Below, in pieces: positions 6,914 to 13,806 of a stretch of 64,000 nucleotides of DNA (position 1 is its first letter; each line of letters starts with the position of its first letter). This DNA comes from Candidatus Anammoxibacter sp. Its GTDB lineage: Bacteria; Planctomycetota; Brocadiia; Brocadiales; Anammoxibacteraceae. The notes beneath the pieces are model-generated. The model saw only the letters and a program-made list of their open reading frames with translations, ran no database searches and was not told where the DNA came from. The translations under genes and the position numbers were made by a program. Location of the stretch: positions 1 to 64,000 of the forward strand of contig JAIQZO010000061.1 in the NCBI GenBank assembly GCA_021777055.1, given 5' to 3'.

Positions 6914-6961
6914 AAAAATAGCTAACCCAACTGCAGATCTTTCATGTCGTTCGGGCTAACG

Positions 6962-7375
6962 TTAAGGCTCTACCTTTCCACGTAACTCTTTAATCTTTCC
7001 GTGTTTGGTTTTTTTATCCATACGGCGCTGTTGTGAACCACGTGTGGCTTTAGTTGGCTTGCGCTTTTTCACCTGAACGCCGGCAGCCGTTATCATCTCT
7101 TTCAAACGCATCATTGCATCTTCTTTATTTTTTTCCTGGGTTCGAAAACGTTGGGCTTTGATTATAATTACTCCGTCTTTACTGACTTTCTGATCAGACA
7201 ATTGCAATAGCCGCGCCTTATAATACGCGGGTAGACTGGAGCGTTTAATATCAAATCGTAGATGAACCGCGCTGGAGACTTTATTAACATTCTGCCCGCC
7301 TGCACCCTGAGCGCGAATAGCAGTGATTTCGATCTCCCAATCGGCAAGCTGTACATTGTTAGATATATTAAGCAT
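6962..7375 (-). CDS. arfB: ArfB (YaeJ) peptidyl-tRNA hydrolase for ribosome rescue
   Basis: A 137-residue release-factor-like protein. The peptidyl-tRNA hydrolysis loop is RAQGAGGQNVNK (GGQ at 26-28), followed by a SSAVHLRFDI strand typical of ArfB. The C-terminus ends in the long basic tail, QQRRMDKKTKHGKIKELRGK, that enters the empty mRNA channel. It lacks the codon-recognition domains of RF1/RF2. It releases peptides from ribosomes stalled on truncated mRNA. The start is 20 bases after the upstream DUF2059 frame on the same strand. Confidence 0.93.
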   Translation of the reverse strand: MLNISNNVQLADWEIEITAIRAQGAGGQNVNKVSSAVHLRFDIKRSSLPAYYKARLLQLSDQKVSKDGVIIIKAQRFRTQEKNKEDAMMRLKEMITAAGVQVKKRKPTKATRGSQQRRMDKKTKHGKIKELRGKVEP

Positions 7376-7395
7376 AAAAACTCACTGGATTGTTA

Positions 7396-7755
7396 TTATA
7401 AGTAATCAACAGATATATAAAATGGTAGTTTCAAATTCTCGGTAAATGTATTTGTGTAGATGGTTATATATTGGTCTTTCATTTTGTCCCAGTTTAACTC
7501 TTTTTCTAATATTGCCGTCAGTTTACCTGTATATTTCTTTAATATAGGGCTTTGCTCGTCAGGTAGTCCCATCACATTAAATTGCTGTTCCATAATTGAA
7601 TTCATTTGCTTAAATATCTGTTCTGATATTTTATTAACATTTGTTAATCTGAGTAACTCTTCAACAGCTTCTCTATGGGAAACTTCATCTGCGTTTGCGA
7701 TTGAATAAAAAGATGTAATAATTATTAATATAACCATACTAAATTTTATTTTCAT
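7396..7755 (-). CDS. DUF2059 secreted protein, C-terminally truncated
   Basis: A signal peptide (MKIKFSMVILIIITSFYSIANA) is followed by the helical DUF2059 start (VEELLRLTNVNKISEQIF and a MEQQF segment). The frame ends at TENLKLPFYISVDYL, exactly where family members continue with a FYKSPVGQ-type motif and about 40 more residues. The 3' end thus appears deleted or frame-shifted, leaving arfB close behind. The function of DUF2059 is unknown; it is a periplasmic helical domain. The truncated product may be unstable. Confidence 0.7.
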   Translation of the reverse strand: MKIKFSMVILIIITSFYSIANADEVSHREAVEELLRLTNVNKISEQIFKQMNSIMEQQFNVMGLPDEQSPILKKYTGKLTAILEKELNWDKMKDQYITIYTNTFTENLKLPFYISVDYL

Positions 7756-7860
7756 TTATTGCTCCTATGTGTTAACCAGGATTATACTCCTATCACATTT
7801 CTCAGAATCAAAAAGGGATTCACTAGAAGAATAATAATACGTACGTTCATCGGGAATTCC

Positions 7861-9804
7861 TTAGTTTTCGATTTCTTCTTTCATATTATTTAACCTACTT
7901 GACTCTTTATATGACTTCTCTGATTCTACATAATTTCCTTGTTCTTCATAAACATTTCCTAGATTATTATGGCGCAACGCGGAATTAGGATCTAACCTAA
8001 TTGACTCTTTATATGACTTCTCTGCTTCTACGTAATTTCCTTGTTTTCCATAAACATTTCCTAGACCATTGTGGGGGTTTGCGGAATTAGGATCTAACCT
8101 AATTGACTCTTTATATGACTTCTCTGCTTCTACGTAATTCCCTTGTTCTTCATAAACATTTCCTAGATTATTGTGGCGCAACGCAGAATTAGGATCTAAC
8201 CTAATTGACTCTTTATATGACTTCTCTGCTTCTACGTAATTTCCTTGTCTTTTATAAACAATTCCTAGACCATTGTGGGGGGCTGCGAAATTAGGATCTA
8301 ACCTAATTGACTCTTTATATGACTTCTCTGCTTCTACGTAATTTCCTTGTTCTTCATAAACATTTCCTAGATTATTGTGGGACCATGAGAATGCGGGGTC
8401 TAACCTAATTGACTCTTTATATAACTTCTCTGCTTCTACGTAATTTCCTTGATCTTCATAAACAATTCCTAGACTATTGTAGACCAACGCGGAATTAGGA
8501 TCTAACCTAATCGACTCTTTATATGACTTCTCTGCTTCTACGTAATTTCCTTGTCTTTTATAAACAATTCCTAGACCACTGTGGGGGGCTGCGAAATTAG
8601 GATCTAACCTAATTGACTCTTTATATGACTTCTCTGCTTCTACGTAATTTCCTTGTTTTCCATAAACAGTTCCTAGACCACCGTGGGGGGTTGCAAAATT
8701 AGGATCTAACCTAATTGACTCTTTATATGATTTCTCTGCTTCTACGTAATTTCCTTGTTCTTCATAAACATTTCCTAGATTATTGTGGGGAAACGCGGAA
8801 TTAGGATCTAACCTAATTGACTCTTTATATGACTTCTCTGCTTCTACGTAATTTCCTTGTTCTACATAAACAGTTCCTAGACTATTGTGGGGGTTTGCGG
8901 AATTAGGATCTAACCTAATTGACTCTTTATATGCCTTCTCTGCTTCTACGTAATTTCCTTGTTCTACATAGACAGTTCCGAGATTATGGTGGGGCCATGA
9001 GAATGCAGGGTCTAAACTAATGGCCTCCTTGTAGTTTTCCATTGCCAATTCTTCATTCCCCATATCATAATAAATACTTCCTAGTCTATGGATTAAAGTC
9101 GCCTTAAGCCTTGTATCTTTTGGCTCTAGCTTCAACCCGGTCAGGACAAATAGCAACCCATCCCCATAATCCATTTTTCTCCAAGCATTTGTAGCAAGAA
9201 CCAAATAATCTTTGGCCGTTTTTTCTTTTTCTTCTTTTTTATCTATCTCGTTTACCCCTTTTGTCAGGATCTCAGTTTGAGCTAAAGTCATCTCCTTTTT
9301 TGAAACATTTTCTGCAAGTCGACTTGCTTGCTCTATTGCTTTCTGACTTTCACTTTCGACTTCATGCTTTCTTTTATCTATATATTCCAAAACCTCCTTG
9401 AATTCATTATCTAGTTGCTTTATCTTTTCATCAACCTTAACCGCGGCATTATCAATGACATTATTGATTTGGGTGTTTATAAAAAGATATCCACCACCTC
9501 CCAAGAATATAGTCAGAAGCGTGAGAACTATTCCAGCAAACCATTTGTAATCCGTAAACCTGTTGTTAACATGTCCCTTATGCTCGCCAATCTTTATATC
9601 CATAATCTTGCCTAAATTCTCGGTGTTCATTTCCTGGATTTTATCGGCAAGCCTTTTCTCCATTCGCTCCATTTCTATAAGTAACATGGTTGCAACTGGG
9701 TCTGATTGCGAAGGATAGTCTATCTGACCTTTTCTTTTCTCTTCATTCATTTTTGTATCTACAGGTTCTCTTTTCCGTAGTAGACGTTGGATAATATTTT
9801 CCAA
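7861..9804 (-). CDS. membrane-anchored TPR protein with near-identical repeats
   Basis: A 647-residue protein. Residues 1-85 are charged and cytoplasmic, one membrane helix lies near 87-110 (WFAGIVLTLLTIFLGGGGYL), a coiled coil covers about 115-190, and then come tetratricopeptide repeats. One divergent TPR is followed by eleven 34-residue units of the pattern GNYVEAEKSYKESIRLDP. The repeats are almost identical at DNA level. It is the last gene of a three-gene minus-strand operon with 10373-10813 and 9844-10380. The TPR array would scaffold protein contacts on one side of the membrane; partners are unknown. Confidence 0.8.
   Translation of the reverse strand: MENIIQRLLRKREPVDTKMNEEKRKGQIDYPSQSDPVATMLLIEMERMEKRLADKIQEMNTENLGKIMDIKIGEHKGHVNNRFTDYKWFAGIVLTLLTIFLGGGGYLFINTQINNVIDNAAVKVDEKIKQLDNEFKEVLEYIDKRKHEVESESQKAIEQASRLAENVSKKEMTLAQTEILTKGVNEIDKKEEKEKTAKDYLVLATNAWRKMDYGDGLLFVLTGLKLEPKDTRLKATLIHRLGSIYYDMGNEELAMENYKEAISLDPAFSWPHHNLGTVYVEQGNYVEAEKAYKESIRLDPNSANPHNSLGTVYVEQGNYVEAEKSYKESIRLDPNSAFPHNNLGNVYEEQGNYVEAEKSYKESIRLDPNFATPHGGLGTVYGKQGNYVEAEKSYKESIRLDPNFAAPHSGLGIVYKRQGNYVEAEKSYKESIRLDPNSALVYNSLGIVYEDQGNYVEAEKLYKESIRLDPAFSWSHNNLGNVYEEQGNYVEAEKSYKESIRLDPNFAAPHNGLGIVYKRQGNYVEAEKSYKESIRLDPNSALRHNNLGNVYEEQGNYVEAEKSYKESIRLDPNSANPHNGLGNVYGKQGNYVEAEKSYKESIRLDPNSALRHNNLGNVYEEQGNYVESEKSYKESSRLNNMKEEIEN
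7885..9010 (-). repeat. tandem 102-base repeats encoding TPR units (about 11)
   Basis: The 102-base unit with core tgactctttatatgacttctc (given here on the plus strand, slightly varied) recurs about eleven times without loss of frame. Most differences lie in the helix-A residues (for example NPHN, APHN, LRHN, FPHN), while the helix-B DNA is nearly constant. Such homogeneity points to recent duplication or gene conversion, and copy number is likely to vary between strains. Short-read assembly could have collapsed or expanded it. Confidence 0.85.
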
Positions 9805-9843
9805 CTAAATTTAAATTTTGTGCAGCACTACTATTGAAAAGGC

Positions 9844-10380
9844 TTAAGAATCTTCCGTATCACCGTCACCGTGGCGGATCAGTTTCATTGTCTTCTCAGG
9901 CAAAGAAAACCCTTTGTCATCCTTTCTAAATGCCGTTAAATATATGTCTTCGTTTATAGTGTAGAGAAAATCAAATAGTAGGTGTTCATACTTTTTCCGA
10001 TCGTTTAGATTAGAAGAGTGCCACATCTGAACCAACAATTGTTTACCGTATTGGTGAATCAGCAGAACGACCGGCAAACTTGCCTGTTGAAAATTTAGTC
10101 GAATGTCATTTTTGATCTTATCTATAGCAACAAGAAATTCTCTGAAATCCTGTATTTCCGTCTGACCTTCTATTACCAGCTGTTCTATCTCATTCTCAAA
10201 TTTTATTTGCCGTCTTTTTAGCTCTTGTTCTATTTCTAACTTTGAAAGTTTTCTTTGCCTTTCTAACTCGTTTAGATACGGCATGTTTTCCCTCTGCCAC
10301 CTTATATTTTCCTCTCTAATTGCATTAATAAAGGTAACTATAAACTTGCCAAACTCTTTTGCAAAAGACATACTAAACAC
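9844..10380 (-). CDS. hypothetical protein with central coiled coil
   Basis: A 178-residue protein I do not recognise. It begins MSFAKEFGKFIVTFINAIRE and contains a highly charged helix (ELERQRKLSKLEIEQELKRR) predicted to be coiled coil. A more mixed domain with QYGKQLLVQMWHSS and FLYTINEDIYLTAF follows. It has no signal peptide and no clear membrane helix. The start overlaps the upstream gene by 8 bases and the TPR gene follows within 40 bases, so the three are probably co-transcribed and may form one complex. Confidence 0.6.
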   Translation of the reverse strand: MFSMSFAKEFGKFIVTFINAIREENIRWQRENMPYLNELERQRKLSKLEIEQELKRRQIKFENEIEQLVIEGQTEIQDFREFLVAIDKIKNDIRLNFQQASLPVVLLIHQYGKQLLVQMWHSSNLNDRKKYEHLLFDFLYTINEDIYLTAFRKDDKGFSLPEKTMKLIRHGDGDTEDS

Positions 10381-10813
10381 CCCTGCTTTTATCAGAAAAA
10401 TCCTTTGATTTTATCAATTTAGCCAATTCAGGCAAAATGCTTGCTTTAGAAGTTTCAAAAAAAACTTTATATGCTATTGTTAAATTTCTTAAATCCATGT
10501 TGAGATAGTTTCTTTCTATTAGTTTTTTTAGCTTATAGAAAGCTGGAGGACTAATATCCTTCCTATACTTATTTAACTCTTCTTTTAAGACATTTGCTAA
10601 TTCTCGTAAATGTTTCTTTGTGTTCTCGTCATTTATCCTATTAATTTTATTTTGATGTTTATGTAAGACATTCCTCTTTGAAAATTTAAAACTTATCCTC
10701 TGAATTATTTGCCATATAATAGAAAGTATGTAATGCTGAGTTCTGCGGAATTCGCTTATGAATATGAATATAAAGAATGCTATGCCGTAAACAATCCTAA
10801 AAAAGATCCTCAT
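10373..10813 (-). CDS. hypothetical membrane-anchored protein
   Basis: A 146-residue protein opening with a hydrophobic helix (FFRIVYGIAFFIFIFISEF) that would anchor it in the inner membrane. A basic, helical cytoplasmic domain rich in Lys and Asn follows. No family recognised. It is the first gene of the operon that ends with the TPR protein and overlaps its neighbour by 8 bases. Both end genes of the operon have one membrane anchor, so the products may assemble at the membrane. Confidence 0.55.
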   Translation of the reverse strand: MRIFFRIVYGIAFFIFIFISEFRRTQHYILSIIWQIIQRISFKFSKRNVLHKHQNKINRINDENTKKHLRELANVLKEELNKYRKDISPPAFYKLKKLIERNYLNMDLRNLTIAYKVFFETSKASILPELAKLIKSKDFSDKSRGV

Positions 10814-11517
10814 CTTTATTGTATTGTAAAAATGTATTAAAAGTAAATTAGTTATTTTATAATTGCAAGTTATTTTTGAAACATTTAGAAATGAGCATAT
10901 AATAAATTGAGCATGTAACTCTCAGATTCATGTTAGATTTAGTTCAAGTAGACTGAACCAAACCTAAAGTGCGGTCTTCGCCCCATTGACGATTTGGCCA
11001 TTAAAGTTTGGGTAAAGATAATGTAAAGATGTATATTACCTCAGCATTGTCCGGTTAGCCTATTGCAGTGCAATAATGTTCCATATTTATGGATATTTTC
11101 CAACATCATAGTGTAGAGAATTGCCTAAAATGCCTAAATTACTTAAAGTGCTAAAATTTATAGTGTTGTTTCTTATTAATAATAAATAAGATTCTATAAT
11201 TTTAGCTCATTTTAGGCATTTTAGGCACTGAATGTTAGCGCCTATATCTGCCAAGCAAATACCTAACCGGGCAACGCTGATATTACCTCATTATTTATTA
11301 CATGCTCGTTCCTTAACAGCTTACATCAAGAGGTCTCCTTGGTATACTCTCTGGCATCTCCTATTATTTTCGTTTATGCTAGTATTATTTTCTGATATTT
11401 CCAAAATTAAAGGAATAATATCCATAAATAATTTGTTAAGAAATTTAAGATCATATAAAATTATCCGAGATGTTTTAGTATTTGTGTTATTTTAACAAAA
11501 AATTAGTAGAGAAATAG
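10814..11517. other. intergenic region with two dispersed repeats
   Basis: About 700 bases between divergent operons. It holds half of the aatgagcatataataaatt motif (10890-10928; full inverted form at 12850-12916), a MITE-like element (11038-11283) and a copy of the tttattacatgctcgt motif (11290-11316). The promoter of the downstream ECF sigma operon must lie here; no clear -35/-10 was identified. A reading frame at 11232-11495 is mostly repeat and is not credited. Confidence 0.55.
11038..11283. mobile_element. MITE-like element, copy A
   Basis: The left end acctcagcattgtccggtta (11038-11057) is an imperfect inverted copy of the right end (11261-11283, ctaaccgggcaacgctga). The interior carries an inverted pair, gcctaaaatgcctaa and ttttaggcattttaggc. 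A second copy in the same orientation lies at 19700-19916. No transposase is inside, so it would depend on one elsewhere. Confidence 0.65.
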
Positions 11518-12069
11518 ATGATTTCTACAAAAGATGAACTCATTAGTCACATAGACAGCATATACAGATCAGCACTTTACCTTGCCAAAAACCCTGAGGA
11601 TGCAGAAGATCTGGTACAAGAGACGTTTATTAAGGCCTTTAAATTTCTAGATAACAATAAAAAAATAGAGTATGAAAAGGCTTGGCTTTTTAAGATATTA
11701 ATGAATACGTTTATTAATCAATACAGAAAAAGCAAGTCCAATCCTCCACTGGTAGATTTTGATACCGTTGAATCCTATCACGCCTCAGTAGAGGAAGAGG
11801 CCCTTAATGGTCCGGTAATGGAAAATAAAGAAAAATTTGACGACCTATTGGATTCAGAGGTCAAAGGTGCACTGGAAGCGTTACCTGATGATTTCCGGAT
11901 AGCAATTTTGCTTTCAATAGTTGAGGGGTTTACTTATAACGAAATTTCTGAAATTTTGGGTATCCCCATCGGCACGGTTATGTCCAGAATCTATAGAGGG
12001 AAAAAGATCTTAAAAGAGGAATTGAGGAGTTACGCAAAGGGACTCGGATATGAAAGGAGGCAAGAATGA
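11518..12069 (+). CDS. ECF-type RNA polymerase sigma factor
   Basis: A 183-residue sigma factor. Region 2 is AKNPEDAEDLVQETFIKAFK, the canonical ECF signature. A linker (about 90-115) precedes region 4, with FTYNEISEILGIPIGTVMSR as its helix-turn-helix. Downstream and overlapping by four bases (ATGA) is a zinc-finger anti-sigma factor, which would hold it inactive at the membrane. The stop/start overlap and a GAAAGGAGG before the next ATG show translational coupling. Likely targets include its own operon and the DUF547/radical SAM genes that follow. Confidence 0.92.
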   Translation: MISTKDELISHIDSIYRSALYLAKNPEDAEDLVQETFIKAFKFLDNNKKIEYEKAWLFKILMNTFINQYRKSKSNPPLVDFDTVESYHASVEEEALNGPVMENKEKFDDLLDSEVKGALEALPDDFRIAILLSIVEGFTYNEISEILGIPIGTVMSRIYRGKKILKEELRSYAKGLGYERRQE

Positions 12070-12848
12070 ATTGCAACAGCGTTAGAAAATATTTTTACGC
12101 TTTTATTGATAATGAGCTTGATGTTGAAAGGAATATAGAAATTCTTGCCCATCTTGATATGTGCTATGAGTGCAGTACGAAAATAGAGATAGAGAGGGTT
12201 ATTCAGAACAGAGTAAAAGAAAGTGTGTTAAGTATATCCGCGCCCGATTCACTTAAGAGAAGCATAGCTGTAATGGCAAATCCACGGCCGAGTTTTTTCT
12301 CGTCGTTAAAAGAGAAACTTTTTGCAAATGGAGTACTGAAGCCGGTGGGTGCCTTTGTGTCCCTATTGCTTATTATAACTGTTTTTATTGTGATACTCAG
12401 TTATAATATGCAAAATGAGGCTTTTCATATTGCTGAATCAGAGTACCACCATATGTTAATGAATGATATGGAAACAGATATACGTTCTAAGAACAAGAAT
12501 GCAATAAAAGGGTATATACTTGATAATGTTGGTCTTGATGTGGATCTGCCTGATTTCAGGGGTAACACAAAACTGATAGGCGCTTCATTGTCCACAATTA
12601 ATGATAAATCTGTTCCTTTGGTATATTACATGATAGGTAACGTTCCAGCGGCACTATATATTGGCAGGGACTTTGATCTTAATCTTTCGAAGGCAAAAAG
12701 GGAGCTAATTAACGATATGGTAATATATAAAACCGATGGAGATTGCGGAGATTGTAAAATCATTAGTTGGCAAGGAGATGATAACCAATATATTATGATA
12801 TCAAAGATTAACAGTAACAGGATGATTGGAGTGCTTACAAGTATTTAG
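12066..12848 (+). CDS. transmembrane anti-sigma factor with zinc-binding ASD
   Basis: A 260-residue protein. The N-terminal anti-sigma domain has the zinc motif HLDMCYEC (HxxxCxxC, about residues 30-37) after CNSVRKYFYAFIDNELD. One membrane helix lies near 97-116 (VGAFVSLLLIITVFIVIL). The rest is periplasmic, with a C-G-D-C (DGDCGDCK) pair near the end that could sense redox state or metal. It would sequester the ECF sigma encoded just upstream. The periplasmic part resembles the sensor domains of other anti-sigma factors only in layout. Confidence 0.85.
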   Translation: MNCNSVRKYFYAFIDNELDVERNIEILAHLDMCYECSTKIEIERVIQNRVKESVLSISAPDSLKRSIAVMANPRPSFFSSLKEKLFANGVLKPVGAFVSLLLIITVFIVILSYNMQNEAFHIAESEYHHMLMNDMETDIRSKNKNAIKGYILDNVGLDVDLPDFRGNTKLIGASLSTINDKSVPLVYYMIGNVPAALYIGRDFDLNLSKAKRELINDMVIYKTDGDCGDCKIISWQGDDNQYIMISKINSNRMIGVLTSI

Positions 12849-12849
12849 A

Positions 12850-12916
12850 GATGAGTATATAATAAATTGCGCATGTAACTCTCAGATTTACACGCGCAAT
12901 TTATTACATGCTCATT
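12850..12916. repeat. imperfect inverted repeat, dispersed family
   Basis: The inner arms aataaattgcgcatgtaa (12861-12878) and ttacacgcgcaatttatt (12888-12905) pair with one mismatch. The outer parts (gatgagtatat and acatgctcatt) pair more loosely. Single arms occur at 10890-10928, 11290-11316, 6772-6795 and 32690-32713. Here it lies between the anti-sigma gene and the DUF547 gene and could attenuate transcription between them. Confidence 0.7.
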
Positions 12917-12971
12917 CTTTAACGGAATGGAAAATCAATAAAGCAGAAAATATTTTTTTGGAGGGCAGAGT

Positions 12972-13766
12972 ATGTTAAATGAAGCCGGTCGTGTACTTAA
13001 ATTATTTAATATCAAAATGCCAGTTTTGATATTAATTGCATGTGCAGGAATATTAGATGCCGCGTATGCGAACAAAGAGAGTGATTATAGTTCCAGGTTT
13101 GACCATGTACTACAACGTTATGTTTCTGAAGATGGATTAGTTGATTATAAGGGGCTTAAAGATGATACTGAATTCCCTGAATTTATTCAATACCTGGCAG
13201 AGGCCGATCCAGACCTGCTTGAAACGGACAATGACCGCCTGGCGTTTTGGATAAACGCTTATAACGCGTTTGTTCTTTCAGGCGTAATTGAGGCTTATCC
13301 GGTAAAAAGTGTTCTTAAGATTGGTATAATTCCACACAGTTTCTTCAGGTTAAAAAAATTCCAGACCAAGAATGGTGGAATTACATTAAATGATTTGGAA
13401 GGAAAAAAGATCAGAGATGCGTTTAATGAACCCAGGATACATTTCGCAGTTAATTGTGCTTCCGGCGGATGTCCAAAACTGGTACCCATGATTTATAAAA
13501 GTGCTACCCTGGAGCAACAGCTTGACGAACGAGCTAAAGAGTTTATAAATAATAGAAAGAAAAACTACCTTGATAAAGAAAATGATATACTGTACCTTTC
13601 GCGGATATTTAAATGGTATGAGGGGGATTTTACGAAAGACAACGGCAGTCTGGAAAACTACATTATAAAATATTTAAACAAAAACGATGCAGAATACATC
13701 ATAAAGAATAGTATAAAGATAGAGTATCTAGAGTACGACTGGGACCTGAATGATATTAATAGATAA
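12972..13766 (+). CDS. DUF547 secreted protein
   Basis: A 264-residue protein with an N-terminal export signal (VLILIACAGILDAAYA, about residues 16-33). The DUF547 core follows: FDHVLQRYVSEDGLVDYKGL, RLAFWINAYNAFVLSGVIE, IHFAVNCASGGCPKL and IFKWYEGDF. The conserved Asn/Cys/Trp residues (WINAYNAF, NCAS, KWY) resemble a thiol hydrolase-like site, but the activity of DUF547 is not established. GGAGGG precedes the ATG. It lies between the anti-sigma gene and the radical SAM fusion, 40 bases from the latter, so the two are probably co-transcribed. DUF547 genes are often seen near ArsM-like methyltransferases. Confidence 0.85.
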   Translation: MLNEAGRVLKLFNIKMPVLILIACAGILDAAYANKESDYSSRFDHVLQRYVSEDGLVDYKGLKDDTEFPEFIQYLAEADPDLLETDNDRLAFWINAYNAFVLSGVIEAYPVKSVLKIGIIPHSFFRLKKFQTKNGGITLNDLEGKKIRDAFNEPRIHFAVNCASGGCPKLVPMIYKSATLEQQLDERAKEFINNRKKNYLDKENDILYLSRIFKWYEGDFTKDNGSLENYIIKYLNKNDAEYIIKNSIKIEYLEYDWDLNDINR

Positions 13767-13806
13767 TAATGAATTTGTAAATAAAACACGCGGAGGAGAA
13801 GAGTAG

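Larger units (their letters stand above)
6573..6961. other. gene-free stretch holding a long inverted repeat and a transposase relic
   Basis: About 390 bases between the rhodanese gene and arfB. Apart from the inverted repeat at 6688-6758, the aatttattacatgc motif at 6772-6795 and the transposase relic at 6791-6913 there is no coding signal. The motif and relic are described separately. Confidence 0.6.

Noticed and set aside
6690-6914. 74-codon minus-strand frame
   Set aside because: It consists of the inverted repeat and the antisense of the transposase relic.
7861-9010. Regular repeats that could be taken for a CRISPR array
   Set aside because: The 102-base unit is continuous, in frame and codes for TPR helices. 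There are no unique spacers.
11232-11495. 87-codon plus-strand frame
   Set aside because: It begins inside MITE copy A, has no ribosome binding site and ends in low-complexity hydrophobic sequence.
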